Both the position numbers and the translations under genes were made by a program. The notes below the pieces were generated by a model. The model saw only the letters and a program-made list of their open reading frames with translations, made no database searches and was not told the DNA's origin. Shown here one piece after another: positions 32,029-41,151 of a DNA stretch of 64,000 nucleotides (within the stretch, counting starts at the first letter, position 1; every line of letters begins with the position of its first letter). This DNA comes from Glutamicibacter sp002979865 (lineage in GTDB: Bacteria > Actinomycetota > Actinomycetes > Actinomycetales > Micrococcaceae), in contig NZ_CP188297.1 of the NCBI RefSeq assembly GCF_050030965.1, forward strand, positions 372,001 to 436,000. Reading direction: 5' to 3'.

Positions 32029-33735
32029 CTAGGCTTCGAGCACTACAGGAACGATCATTGGGCGGCGACGCAGCTTGCGCGATACCCACGAGCCGATCAC
32101 GCGGCGCGTGATCTGCTGCAGCTGGTGCGTGGAGTGGTTCGGGTTGTTGCCCACCGCTTCCATAATCGCAGCTGCGATCTTCGGCTTGATCTCGTTGAAG
32201 ACCGAGTCCTCTTCGGCTACACCACGTGCGTGGATGTCCGGGCCGGAGATGATCGTGCCGTTCTGGCGGTTGATGACGGTGATGACCGAGATGAAGCCTT
32301 CTTCACCCAGGGTGACGCGGTCCTTCAGGTCATCATCGGTGATGGTGCCGACCTTGGAACCGTCAACGTAGACGTAGCCGCATTCGACCTGGCCAACGAG
32401 CTTTGCTACGCCGTCCTTCATGTCGATGACCGAGCCGTCGTCTGCCAGCAGCACGTTGTCCTCCGGGACACCGGCCTGCGCGGCCAGGCGGCCGTTGGCA
32501 ATCAGGTGGCGGGTTTCGCCGTGCACCGGAAGCACGTTCTTCGGGCGCAGGATATTGTAGCAGTAGAGCAATTCGCCAGCCGATGCGTGACCGGAAACGT
32601 GGACCTTGGCCATGCCCTTGTGGATGACCTCGGCACCCAAGCGCATCAGGCCGTTGATCACGCGGAAGACCGAGTTCTCGTTGCCCGGGATCAGGCTGGA
32701 GGCCAGGATGACGGTGTCGCCCGGGTTGATCTGGACCTTGTGCTCGCCGTTGGCCATGCGGGACAGTGCAGCCATCGGCTCGCCCTGCGAACCGGTGGAC
32801 ATCAGCACGACCTTGTGGTCTGGCAGCGAATCGATCTGCTTCAGGTCGACCAGGACACCCTGTGGCACTTCGAGGTAGCCCAAGCGTTCGGCGATGCCCA
32901 TATTGCGCACCATCGAGCGGCCGATGAAGGCCACCTTGCGGCCGTGCACCGCTGCGGCGTCCAGAACCTGCTGCACGCGGTGGACGTGCGAGGAGAACGA
33001 AGCGACGATGATGCGGCGGCGGGCGCGCGCGAACTTGGCCTCGAGTACCGGGCCGATTTCGCGTTCGGCAACGGTGAAGCCCGGAACTTCTGCGTTGGTG
33101 GAGTCCGGCAGGAACAAGTCCACGCCTTCCTCGCCCAGGCGCGCGAAGTGGCGCAGGTCGGTGATGCGGCCGTCAAGTGGCAGCTGGTCCATCTTGAAGT
33201 CGCCGGTGTGCAGCACGGTACCGGCTTCGGTGCGCAGGAATACTGCCAAGGCATCCGGGATCGAGTGGTTCACAGCTACGAACTCGCATTCGAAGTTGCC
33301 AACCTGCGCGATCTCGCCCTCCACCACGATATTGGTGTTGGCCTTGATGCGGTGTTCTGCCAGCTTTGCTTCGACGAAGGCCAGGGTCAGCTTCGACCCG
33401 TACAAAGGGATGTCTTCGCGCAGGCGCAACAGGTACGGAACAGCACCGATGTGGTCCTCGTGGCCGTGGGTCAGCACGAGGCCCACCACGTCGTCCAAGC
33501 GGTCCTTGATGTAGGAGAAGTCTGGCAGGATCAGATCCACGCCAGGCTGGTGCTCCTCGGGGAAGAGCACGCCGCAGTCGATGATCAACAGTTTCCCGTT
33601 GAGTTCGAAAACGGTCATGTTTCGGCCGACCTCGCCCAAGCCGCCGAGGGGAACAATTCGCATCGTTCCCTTCTTCAGCTTCGCCGGAGTCTGCATACGC
33701 GCAGCGTCAGCCTTGCCTACTGAACTCTCAGTCAT
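32029..33735 (-). CDS. rnj: Ribonuclease J
   Basis: Metallo-beta-lactamase/beta-CASP ribonuclease with 5' exonuclease and endonuclease activity in mRNA decay and rRNA maturation. The zinc motif THGHEDHIGA (His90, His92, Asp94, His95) is intact, MRIVPLGGLGEVGRNM marks the start of the fold, and the beta-CASP and C-terminal domains (VHVSGHASAGELLYCYNILRPKNVLPVHGE in two stretches) follow. 568 residues. It lies 20 bases downstream of dapA, the dapA-rnj arrangement usual in actinobacteria. Confidence 0.95.
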   Translation of the reverse strand: MTESSVGKADAARMQTPAKLKKGTMRIVPLGGLGEVGRNMTVFELNGKLLIIDCGVLFPEEHQPGVDLILPDFSYIKDRLDDVVGLVLTHGHEDHIGAVPYLLRLREDIPLYGSKLTLAFVEAKLAEHRIKANTNIVVEGEIAQVGNFECEFVAVNHSIPDALAVFLRTEAGTVLHTGDFKMDQLPLDGRITDLRHFARLGEEGVDLFLPDSTNAEVPGFTVAEREIGPVLEAKFARARRRIIVASFSSHVHRVQQVLDAAAVHGRKVAFIGRSMVRNMGIAERLGYLEVPQGVLVDLKQIDSLPDHKVVLMSTGSQGEPMAALSRMANGEHKVQINPGDTVILASSLIPGNENSVFRVINGLMRLGAEVIHKGMAKVHVSGHASAGELLYCYNILRPKNVLPVHGETRHLIANGRLAAQAGVPEDNVLLADDGSVIDMKDGVAKLVGQVECGYVYVDGSKVGTITDDDLKDRVTLGEEGFISVITVINRQNGTIISGPDIHARGVAEEDSVFNEIKPKIAAAIMEAVGNNPNHSTHQLQQITRRVIGSWVSRKLRRRPMIVPVVLEA

Positions 33736-33754
33736 ATGTGGTTAGTCCCTTTCG

Positions 33755-34666
33755 TTACAGATCCCATCCACCTTCACGTAGGTCCGCGCGGATGGCATCG
33801 AGCTCTGCGTCCGACGGTGCCAACAGCGGCAGTCGGACGACGGTGTTCGGCAGGACACCCTGCCAGTGAAGTCCATATTTTGCGGCCACGGCGCCCTGAA
33901 TGTGGCCCATGATGCCGCGCTGGATCGCGTCCAGCTCAAAGTGTGTGGTGCGTGCAGTCGCCAGATCTCCTGCATGCATTGCATTAACAAGCGTACGGTA
34001 CTTAGCGGCCGCAACGTGAGCGGTGACCGAAACCACGCCGACAGCACCTGCTGCCATCAGCGGCAAAGTCAGCCCATCGTCGCCGGAGTACACGTGCAGA
34101 TCGGTTGTGGCCAGCACGGTGGTGGTGGACTGGTAATCCGCCTTGGCGTCCTTCAATGCAATGACCTGAGGAATCCTGGACAGTTCAATGATGGTCTCGG
34201 GTGCCAGCGCGATGCCGGTGCGTCCCGGGATGTCGTAGAGCATGATGGGCAGCTCAACGGCTTCGGCGATGGCCTTGACGTGGGCGATGACGCCGGCCTG
34301 GCTTGGCTTGTTGTAGTAGGGGGTGGTCAACAGCACACCGTCTACGCCCGCTTCCTTGGCAGCCAGCGAGAGCTTGATGGAGTGGCGGGTGTCGTTGGTA
34401 GTGGAACCGGCCAGCACTGCGGCACGGTCCCCCACCGCCTCGGCGACGGTACGGAACATCTCGATGTTCTCTTCATCGGTCAGGGTCGAGGTCTCGCCGG
34501 TGGTGCCGGTGACGACCAGTCCGTCGCAGCCATCATCAACCAGCTTCGTTGCCAGTTTGGCAGCCATCGCGTAATCGACTTCACCCGCTTCATCGAAGGG
34601 TGTGACCATAGCGGTCAGCACGGTACCGAACGGGTATGCCTGATTATCAATTGCACTTGTAGCCAT
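33755..34666 (-). CDS. dapA: 4-Hydroxy-tetrahydrodipicolinate synthase
   Basis: Condenses pyruvate with aspartate semialdehyde, the first step of the lysine/diaminopimelate branch. Schiff-base Lys172 (IALKDAK), Tyr144 (MLYDIPGRTG) and the GTTGETSTL motif are present in the TIM barrel. I choose the ATG at 34666 (MATSAIDNQAYPFG), 303 residues; an open frame to 34795 runs into the divergent gene. No good ribosome site precedes this ATG, so a leaderless or weakly initiated message is possible. Confidence 0.95.
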   Translation of the reverse strand: MATSAIDNQAYPFGTVLTAMVTPFDEAGEVDYAMAAKLATKLVDDGCDGLVVTGTTGETSTLTDEENIEMFRTVAEAVGDRAAVLAGSTTNDTRHSIKLSLAAKEAGVDGVLLTTPYYNKPSQAGVIAHVKAIAEAVELPIMLYDIPGRTGIALAPETIIELSRIPQVIALKDAKADYQSTTTVLATTDLHVYSGDDGLTLPLMAAGAVGVVSVTAHVAAAKYRTLVNAMHAGDLATARTTHFELDAIQRGIMGHIQGAVAAKYGLHWQGVLPNTVVRLPLLAPSDAELDAIRADLREGGWDL

Positions 34667-34733
34667 GGCATTAAATCTACACTCGCGCATGTTGCAATGG
34701 CATCCCCCGCGCAATTCGTGGTGCGATGATTCC

Positions 34734-35906
34734 ATGAACGATTTGGGTAGTTCCCAGCGGTTGCTGGGCGTGGACGCGGCACGGCTTGCCGCCATCCTCG
34801 GGATGTTCGCCGCGCACGTTTTCCCGCTCTATGAAACCAGCGGCGCACCCGCCTACTCCCCAACATTTACCGGGACTTTCGCCTCCGGCCGAGCATCTGT
34901 CCTGTTCATGGTGCTCGCGGGTTTATCCCTGGTTCTGCTCTCGAAATCCTTGGCTCGAAAGGGCTTTTCCCACCCTAAGGTTTACTCAGTCCTTGTGCTG
35001 AGAGCATTAATTATTGCCGTGCTCGGAATGGCAATTGGGTCAGTAAATGAAGCCATCGCGGTCATTCTTGTCCACTATGGGCTACTGTTTCTATTGCTTC
35101 CACTGGCGCTGAAGCTGTCGAGAATAACCATTTGGGTAGTCTCGGCCCTTTGGCTGCTGCTTATGCCGGTTCTTTGGCGACCGCTGGCCAGCAACTGGAT
35201 TGCGGACTCGCTGGGCCATAATCCGAGCTTCGGCGACATTCTCACCCCGCAACTGCTCCTCAAGGATCTAACGGTCACCGGATACTACCCATTGATGGTC
35301 TGGTTCGGTTTCGGCCTTCTTGGAATAGCCATCGCAAGATGCAACCTGCACAGCACGAGGACTGCGAGCCTGCTTGCATTGGGCGGTTCGATTATCGCGG
35401 CGGCAACCCAATGGGTGGGCCATTCGGTGAGCATGCAAAATGCCGGGCTCATAGCCCGTGAACTGGGCCTGGAGTTATCCCTCGTTCCCACAATGATCAC
35501 CACCGGGCGTTTGCCGGGCGCCAATCTGGATCCGTTCCTGGACAATCCAGCCTATCTCTGGCTGCCGACCGGTCACAGCAATTCTTCGCTCTCAACGCTG
35601 CACAACGCCGCCTGCGCTGTCGCTATCATCGGCCTGTTCCAGCTGATCATTGGTCGGCTGGGTGCGCTCGGCCGGATTCTGGCCGGCGCCGGCCGGGCCC
35701 CTCTGACCTTGTATGCAGGGCACATCATCTTGCTGCCGGCGCTGAAAGACCACTTGGACCCAATGGCCATTTGGTGGGTTCTCTGTGCAACGACGGCCGT
35801 CTTCGGAATTTGGCTTGGCTTCAGCAAGGCCTCTGGCCCTTTGGAATATGGCGTCCGGGTGTTTAGCGGAGCCGACAGCACCCCCGAAACGAAGGGCAAG
35901 TTCTAG
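34734..35906 (+). CDS. DUF418/DUF1624-like multi-spanning membrane protein, possible acyltransferase
   Basis: 390 residues with about ten predicted membrane helices. The start RLLGVDAARLAAILGMFAAHVFP resembles the first helix of the heparan-alpha-glucosaminide acetyltransferase-like (DUF1624) and DUF418 families, where an Asp-Ala-x-Arg motif begins helix 1 and a histidine follows. Substrate and function unknown; envelope glycan or lipid acylation is the family-level guess. It is divergent from dapA with only 67 bases between the starts. The ATG at 34734 was chosen because the upstream in-frame part reads through the promoter gap. Confidence 0.7.
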   Translation: MNDLGSSQRLLGVDAARLAAILGMFAAHVFPLYETSGAPAYSPTFTGTFASGRASVLFMVLAGLSLVLLSKSLARKGFSHPKVYSVLVLRALIIAVLGMAIGSVNEAIAVILVHYGLLFLLLPLALKLSRITIWVVSALWLLLMPVLWRPLASNWIADSLGHNPSFGDILTPQLLLKDLTVTGYYPLMVWFGFGLLGIAIARCNLHSTRTASLLALGGSIIAAATQWVGHSVSMQNAGLIARELGLELSLVPTMITTGRLPGANLDPFLDNPAYLWLPTGHSNSSLSTLHNAACAVAIIGLFQLIIGRLGALGRILAGAGRAPLTLYAGHIILLPALKDHLDPMAIWWVLCATTAVFGIWLGFSKASGPLEYGVRVFSGADSTPETKGKF

Positions 35907-35914
35907 AGCGATGA

Positions 35915-35936
35915 CCCGGACTCTCGTGAGTCCGGG
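35915..35936. terminator. Terminator between convergent genes
   Basis: 9-bp perfect inverted repeat CCCGGACTC / GAGTCCGGG with a TCGT loop, extended by GATGA / CATCATC flanks. It lies 8 bases after the plus-strand stop and 28 bases before the minus-strand stop. Confidence 0.75.
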
Positions 35937-35963
35937 CCATCATCATGATGCTGTTTTATGCAA

Positions 35964-36416
35964 TTACTGGCTGACCTTCTGGTCTGCTCGCCAGAATTCG
36001 ATCGCAGTACGCATGGATTTGCGGGCGCGCGGCTTGTCACCGCAGGCTTCATACGCCAGTGCCAGACGGTACCAGGATTTCCATGATTCCGGGTTCTCTT
36101 CCACATCCTGCTGATGGATAGGGAAATCAGCGTCGGCGGCCGAACGGAGGAAACGTCCCGACGGCATGCGGGGAAGATCCTCTGGCAGCTCACCTGAGGC
36201 GGCCAAGGACTTGCCCATTTTCTCAGTGCGCAGCCCGAAGAGCACCTCGCGAATGAGGATCCAGACGCACAGTGCAGGAATAACCAGGATTGCAATGCCC
36301 ATGACCTGCGCGACCAGTTCCCCGGTTTTCAGCAGACGGATCGCCTGGGTGAAGGTCATTCCAATGTACAGCGCGAACAGCAGCAGAATGCCGCCTACCC
36401 AAAGTTTCGTTTTCAC
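35964..36416 (-). CDS. Membrane-anchored TPR-like protein
   Basis: 150 residues: two membrane helices (about 5-24 and 36-60), then a soluble C-terminal part with one tetratricopeptide-like repeat (WYRLALAYEACGDKPRARKSMRTAIEFW split over two helices). A GTG at 36416 overlaps the dapB stop (GTGA). Proteins of this shape follow dapB in several actinobacteria; function unknown. Confidence 0.7.
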   Translation of the reverse strand: MKTKLWVGGILLLFALYIGMTFTQAIRLLKTGELVAQVMGIAILVIPALCVWILIREVLFGLRTEKMGKSLAASGELPEDLPRMPSGRFLRSAADADFPIHQQDVEENPESWKSWYRLALAYEACGDKPRARKSMRTAIEFWRADQKVSQ

Positions 36417-37171
36417 TGGCCCAGCTCCAGGAAGCCATCAAGGCCATAGGTCAGGCCCGGGCGGGAGCCAACAGTACGCAGGCCCAGGAGGACGCCTGGC
36501 ATGAACGAGGCACGGTCGAAGGAATCATGGCGCAAGGTGAACTGCTCCCCCGGGCCGCCAAAGAGCACTTCCTGGTGGGCTACGAGGCCGCGCAGGCGTA
36601 CCGAATGAACGTTGATTCCATCGACGACTGCGCCACGGGCGCCATCGAGCTGGGTCTCGGTGGCGTCCGGGCTCGCGGGGACTCCAGCGGCTTCACGCGA
36701 CTTCGCGATCAGTTCAGCGGTACGCACCGCGGTGCCGCTAGGCGCGTCCACCTTATTCGGGTGGTGCAGCTCAATGATCTCTACGGATTCGAAGTACTTG
36801 GCGGCCGTAGACGCGAAAGCGCTGGCGAGCACCGAGCCCAGGGCGAAGTTGGGCGCAATCAGCACACCTGCCTGCGGATGCTTGCCCAGCAGCCCTTCCA
36901 AATTCGCGCGGCGATCATCATCCCAGCCAGTGGTGCCAACCACTGCATGAAGCCCGTTCTCGACGGCAAAACGCACATTGGCCTCGGTGGATGCCGGCAC
37001 AGAAAGGTCAACAATGTGCGTTGCTCCGGCTTCAAGGATCTGCGACAAATCGTCGCCTCTTCCCAAGCTTGCTACCAATTCCATGTCTGCAGCCTCAGTT
37101 ACGGCCTTGACCGCTTCCGAGCCCATTCGTCCGGCCGCGCCGAGCACGGCCACCTTGATCTGTGCACTCAT
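36413..37171 (-). CDS. dapB: 4-Hydroxy-tetrahydrodipicolinate reductase
   Basis: NAD(P)H-dependent second step of diaminopimelate synthesis. It has the Rossmann motif VAVLGAAGRMGSEAV at residues 7-21 and the active-site motif ELHHPNKVDAPSGTA with the catalytic His and Lys. 252 residues from the ATG at 37171; the frame is open further upstream without a signal. Coupled to the downstream TPR protein by a 4-base overlap. Confidence 0.96.
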   Translation of the reverse strand: MSAQIKVAVLGAAGRMGSEAVKAVTEAADMELVASLGRGDDLSQILEAGATHIVDLSVPASTEANVRFAVENGLHAVVGTTGWDDDRRANLEGLLGKHPQAGVLIAPNFALGSVLASAFASTAAKYFESVEIIELHHPNKVDAPSGTAVRTAELIAKSREAAGVPASPDATETQLDGARGAVVDGINVHSVRLRGLVAHQEVLFGGPGEQFTLRHDSFDRASFMPGVLLGLRTVGSRPGLTYGLDGFLELGQ

Positions 37172-37366
37172 GGGCTTAAGCCTATCGCCCTGCAGGCACC
37201 TGCCTTGCCAACGATTACGTGATCTCACGCGAGTTTTGCAGCGAATACCCTGAGGCGATTTCCCAGATATTTGATTCTGCTTGTTCCCTACGGCCAGCCC
37301 AACTTGTTTTGCCTAGCAAATAGGGGAAAAATATGTGTCAGGAGTCTCCAAGTAGTAAGCAGGGCC

Positions 37367-37777
37367 ATGGGTCAGAAAATTAAGCGCTTTGGTTTCGGCA
37401 TCGGCGCAACGCTTGTCGCGACCTTTGCAATCACTTCCTGCGGTTCAGGCGATGAACCGATTACCCTCTCCGATGACGAGCGAGCAACTATTACTGATGT
37501 CGTCCAAGAACAGGGAACGGTCATCGATTCGCCGACTTGCCAGGTTGAGGTTTTCCGTATCGAGGACTCCACGACCTACGGCTGGGCTACTTGCGCACCC
37601 GATAGCCAGGACTCGGCGGACACCGCTGCCCAGGCGGATGCCTTCCCGTTCCGCATTGACGGGCAGGAACTGCGCCGTCCAGATGACGGTTCCAAATACG
37701 AGGAAGGCGTGCAGGAGCTCTTCCCGGAAGACCTTCGTTCCGCTATTACCCAGCATTCGACCGGGGCGGGCGGTTAA
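37367..37777 (+). CDS. Secreted lipoprotein of unknown function
   Basis: 136 residues from the ATG at 37367. The signal peptide KIKRFGFGIGATLVATFA ends in the lipobox ITSC (Cys24). The mature part is acidic, with a cysteine pair in DSPTCQVEV and GWATCAPD that could form a disulfide. Function not recognised. It is the only gene between divergent dapB and the hydrolase at 37869. Confidence 0.65.
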   Translation: MGQKIKRFGFGIGATLVATFAITSCGSGDEPITLSDDERATITDVVQEQGTVIDSPTCQVEVFRIEDSTTYGWATCAPDSQDSADTAAQADAFPFRIDGQELRRPDDGSKYEEGVQELFPEDLRSAITQHSTGAGG

Positions 37778-37868
37778 TTCCTTTTTGCCTGTCTCGCCAT
37801 TTCAGGTGAGCGTGCCGATTTTCCCTACCGATAGTGTGTGCGCACTTTTCGCACGATGAAAGGCTGGC

Positions 37869-38603
37869 GTGCGCCACGATTACTTTGGGCAATTGCCCGA
37901 ATCCCTCAGGACCAGGCTTTCGGTTCGTGTCGCGGGCCATGGCCCTGACGTGGTGCTGATTCACGGGCTCGGAGCATCCAGCCGCTATTTCACTCCGCTG
38001 GCCAACATCTTGGCTAAGAAGTATCGAGTGATCGTTCCCGAGCTTCCAGGCCACGGCAAGAATCTGGATGATGGCCGCCCGGTGACCGTACCGCGTTTCG
38101 CGCACGAAGTAGCATTGGCGTTGCGCGAGCTGAAGGTTGAGAACGCTATCGTCCTCGGGCATTCCATGGGCGCGCAGGTTTCCATTGAGCTAGCTCGCGC
38201 GTGGCCGGATCTGGTCAAGCACCTGGTCATTGCAGCTCCTGCGGTCAACGACCGTGAAGCGACGCTGTTCAGGCAGGCCCGCCGGCTCTTTGAAGATTTC
38301 CCGCACGAGTTGAACTCGGTGAAGGCAATATTGCTCGTCGATTACTTGCGCTGCGGCGTCCCATGGTGGGCCAAAAGCTGCGCCCAGATGCTGGACTACT
38401 CCACCGTTGAATTGCTTCGTACGGTCCAGTGCCCGATTGATGTCGTGTGCGGCACCCGGGATCCGCTGTCTCCACCGGAGTTCGGTCTTCGCCTGGTCGC
38501 AAGAACACCGCAAGCCAAGCTCACCGTCATGCATCAGGGTGCACATGGGTTCAATTTCTCTCATGCGCCCGAGCTTGCAGCGCTAGTAGATGCCGCGGCA
38601 TGA
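37869..38603 (+). CDS. Alpha/beta-fold hydrolase
   Basis: 244 residues. The oxyanion region is LIHGLGASSRYF, the nucleophile elbow GHSMGAQ (Ser at about residue 100), the acid is in CGTRDPLSP and the catalytic His is in HQGAHGFNF, so the triad looks complete. GTG start with AAAGG upstream. General esterase or lipase-like fold; substrate unknown. Confidence 0.8.
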   Translation: MRHDYFGQLPESLRTRLSVRVAGHGPDVVLIHGLGASSRYFTPLANILAKKYRVIVPELPGHGKNLDDGRPVTVPRFAHEVALALRELKVENAIVLGHSMGAQVSIELARAWPDLVKHLVIAAPAVNDREATLFRQARRLFEDFPHELNSVKAILLVDYLRCGVPWWAKSCAQMLDYSTVELLRTVQCPIDVVCGTRDPLSPPEFGLRLVARTPQAKLTVMHQGAHGFNFSHAPELAALVDAAA

Positions 38604-38620
38604 CCCAGAGAAAACGGCTA

Positions 38621-38661
38621 TGCCCCTGGAATCGAAATCCTCAGATTCGATTCCAGGGGCA
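38621..38661. terminator. Bidirectional terminator between hydrolase and M16 peptidase genes
   Basis: Perfect 16-bp inverted repeat (38621-38636 and 38646-38661) with a 9-base loop, 17 bases after the plus-strand stop and 12 bases before the minus-strand stop. Confidence 0.85.
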
Positions 38662-38673
38662 CGGCATCCAGCT

Positions 38674-40044
38674 CTAGAGGCCCAAGTCGGCTTCACTTTC
38701 AAACGGTCCCACCACGGTGATCACTCGATCCTTGGAGGCCAGTTCCTGGGCCAGATCCTGAACTTCCTGGGCCGTGACGGCATTGACGCGAGACAATGCT
38801 TCGTCGATGTCCTGGAATTCTCCGGTAATCATTTCTGCCCGGCCCAAACGGGACATGCGGCTTCCTGGATCCTCCAGTGCCAGCACCGTTCCACCAGATA
38901 GCTGGCCCTTGGCCTGCGCCAATTCAGTTTCGGTGATGCCGTCCTTGGCCAACCGATCAAGCTCGGCCCCCAGCAGCCCGATAACCTGAGCAGCCTTAGC
39001 CGGGGCGCAGCCCGCGTACATGCCAAAGTAGCCGGCATCGGTGTAGGCGGCGGAGAAGGAGTAGGTCGAGTACACCAGTCCACGCTTCTCGCGAATTTCC
39101 TGGAACAACCTTGAGCTCATGCCGCCGCCGAGAACAGCGTTCAGCACTGCGAGAACCTGACGGCGGTCATCATGTCCGGTGATGCCGGAGCATCCCATGA
39201 TGATGTTGGCTTGCTCGCCCGGACGGTTGATTACTTCCAGCCCGGCCTTCGAAGTGATCTGCGCTGGTTCACCCATGCGGCGTGGTTCTGGCACAGCCAT
39301 CGGGTCCAGTTCCCAGCCTGCTTCGGTCAGCGCCTTGAGAAGCAGCTCGCACAGCTTGTCGTGCTCCAGGGATCCGGCGGCAGTAACAATCAACTCGCTT
39401 GGGCGGTAGTGCGCACGATAGTGCTCCATGACTGCCTCGCGGGAGATCTCCATGATCTCTTCAGGAGTTCCTCCAATGGGACGTCCCAATGGGTGATCGC
39501 CCAAGACATTGGCAACGAACCGCTCGTGGGCGACATCCATCGCGTCATCTGCATCCATGGCCAGCTCTTCGATGATCACCCCGCGTTCCTGTTCCAATTC
39601 CTGCGGGTCGATAACTGCAGAGGTAACCATGTCGGCGATGACCTCAAGGGCCATTGGCAGCTCCGTGTCCAGGACGCGGGCGTAATAGCAGGTCGATTCC
39701 TTGGCGGTGGCTGCGTTTGATTCGCCGCCCACGGCATCGAAGGACTGGGCGATTTCCAAGGCAGTGCGCTTGGCAGTGCCCTTGAACAGCAGGTGCTCCA
39801 GGAAGTGCGTGGAGCCGAAGTGCCCTGATTCCTCGTCGCGGGAACCGACCGGTACCCAGAAGCCCACTGTGGTGGACCGCTGTCCGGGCATCGCTTCTGT
39901 CAGGACTCGTACGCCACCGGGCAGGATGCTGCGCCGGACTTCAGAGCCGCCTTCGCCTCGGTGGACCAACGTCGGGTCCGCCGGGTCAATCGGAGAAAAC
40001 TGCGTGGTCTCCACCGAATGCAACGGCAATGGAATCATGGCCAC
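38674..40044 (-). CDS. pepR: M16 family zinc metallopeptidase (PepR/mitochondrial processing peptidase type)
   Basis: Inverzincin peptidase. The zinc motif HxxEH is intact at residues 80-84 (STHFLEHLLFKG), with the third ligand in the ELEQERGVIIEEL stretch. Both M16 half-domains are present in 456 residues. In mycobacteria and many other actinobacteria this gene lies directly downstream of pnp (gpsI). Here the same orientation is kept but pnp is about 22 kb away, which suggests that the DNA between them was inserted. Confidence 0.92.
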   Translation of the reverse strand: MAMIPLPLHSVETTQFSPIDPADPTLVHRGEGGSEVRRSILPGGVRVLTEAMPGQRSTTVGFWVPVGSRDEESGHFGSTHFLEHLLFKGTAKRTALEIAQSFDAVGGESNAATAKESTCYYARVLDTELPMALEVIADMVTSAVIDPQELEQERGVIIEELAMDADDAMDVAHERFVANVLGDHPLGRPIGGTPEEIMEISREAVMEHYRAHYRPSELIVTAAGSLEHDKLCELLLKALTEAGWELDPMAVPEPRRMGEPAQITSKAGLEVINRPGEQANIIMGCSGITGHDDRRQVLAVLNAVLGGGMSSRLFQEIREKRGLVYSTYSFSAAYTDAGYFGMYAGCAPAKAAQVIGLLGAELDRLAKDGITETELAQAKGQLSGGTVLALEDPGSRMSRLGRAEMITGEFQDIDEALSRVNAVTAQEVQDLAQELASKDRVITVVGPFESEADLGL

Positions 40045-40221
40045 GAATATACGTCCTTAAGTCGTCGAGAATAGCCATTTCAAGCTAAGTACACTGTCTT
40101 TCATTCTCCCATAGAACCGCGGTTTGAAAGCAATAGCTCAGTGGTGACGGAGCCATCACATTCTGGGAAATTACGCGATCGGACCGGGCCTGCGCAAATA
40201 CGCTCCAGCTAGGTCAGCGGA

Positions 40222-40398
40222 CTACGTTGCGTCAAGATATCCGCGCTGCTCTGCGTCAGCACACACTGGGGTCTGCAGCTCCGGGTCGCTAGATGCGCCG
40301 GCAAGATAAACAGTGTTCACCGCATCGGAATTCACGCATCCACTGATTGCTGGTGCCGTGGCGCCTAGTGCCGCGGCCAAGAAGCGAACTTTGCGCAT
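40222..40398 (-). CDS. Very small putative lipoprotein
   Basis: 58 residues: MRKVRFLAAALGATAPAISG followed by Cys21 in a lipobox-like ISGC. The mature peptide of 38 residues contains one further cysteine (TPVCADAEQ). The start lacks a strong ribosome site and no family is recognised, so the call is tentative. It lies between pepR and luxS. Confidence 0.4.
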   Translation of the reverse strand: MRKVRFLAAALGATAPAISGCVNSDAVNTVYLAGASSDPELQTPVCADAEQRGYLDAT

Positions 40399-40482
40399 AG
40401 CGTCCTTGCTGCCGACGGGACGCTGCGAATCTGCGTTTTGACGGCCAGCGTTTCCACGTGGCGAAGGGACGGCTAAACAAGA

Positions 40483-40518
40483 AAATCCCGCACGTTCCAA
40501 ATGGAACACGCGGGATTT
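40483..40518 (-). terminator. luxS terminator
   Basis: Inverted repeat AAATCCCGC (40483-40491) / GCGGGATTT (40510-40518), with an inner GTTCCA/TGGAAC pair, 20 bases past the luxS stop. On the minus strand it is followed by TTCTTG. Confidence 0.8.
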
Positions 40519-40537
40519 CCAGATCTCAAGCTATAGC

Positions 40538-41029
40538 CTAGGCAAGCTTGGAACGATCGAATGCATCAAGGCTGATGCCCTGCTCCAGGACGACCTTGGC
40601 CCACTCGCGAGCCGAGTGCAGGGAATGGTCGCGGTAGTTGCCACAGCTCACGGCTTCGGTTCCTGGAACATCTTCCCAGGTAACCTTCTCCGCGATATCC
40701 TCCAGCGAGCTCTTGATGGCAGCGGCGACGACCTCGGGGGTTGGCTCGCCCCACAAGATCATATGGAAGCCGGTGCGGCAGCCAAATGGGGAGAAATCGA
40801 TCAGGCCATCGATGCGGGTACGCAGCAGACCAGCCATGGTGTGCTCGATGGTGTGCAAACCTGCCGTTGGAATCTCACCGTGGTTTGGCTGCACTAAACG
40901 GATGTCGTAATTGGAGATGGCATCTCCCTTGGGACCGTGCTCAACCCCGATCTTGCGCACATACGGCGCCTTGACCTTGGTGTGGTCCAGTGCAAAGCTT
41001 TCAACTTCAGCAAGTTCAATATCACTCAT
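40538..41029 (-). CDS. luxS: S-ribosylhomocysteine lyase LuxS
   Basis: Cleaves S-ribosylhomocysteine to homocysteine and DPD, the precursor of autoinducer-2. Metal ligands His59 and His63 (LHTIEH) and Cys129 (AVSCGNYRDHS), and catalytic Cys84 (FGCRTGF), are present; 163 residues from the ATG at 41029. It is divergent from a nucleosidase gene that makes its substrate. Many actinobacteria use SAH hydrolase instead, so the pair is worth noting. Confidence 0.95.
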   Translation of the reverse strand: MSDIELAEVESFALDHTKVKAPYVRKIGVEHGPKGDAISNYDIRLVQPNHGEIPTAGLHTIEHTMAGLLRTRIDGLIDFSPFGCRTGFHMILWGEPTPEVVAAAIKSSLEDIAEKVTWEDVPGTEAVSCGNYRDHSLHSAREWAKVVLEQGISLDAFDRSKLA

Positions 41030-41106
41030 ATGCAAAGTCTATCTGCTCACCATCTGGCGAATCGAGACCTTATCGCAGGAGGTAACCGATAGACTTCTTA
41101 GGACGT

Positions 41107-41127
41107 TTCGGGGCAGCAATCCCCGAA
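41107..41127. promoter_or_regulatory. Hairpin in the luxS-mtnN divergent control region
   Basis: TTCGGGG (41107-41113) and CCCCGAA (41121-41127) form a 7-bp stem with a 7-base loop, 25 bases before the mtnN start. It could be a leader structure or an operator. No riboswitch family was recognised. Confidence 0.4.
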
Positions 41128-41151
41128 CCGATTTCTTTAGAGGGGAAGTTC

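Noticed and set aside
32002..33723. 573-codon plus-strand frame opposite rnj
   Set aside because: Shadow of RNase J; no domain and composition typical of antisense.
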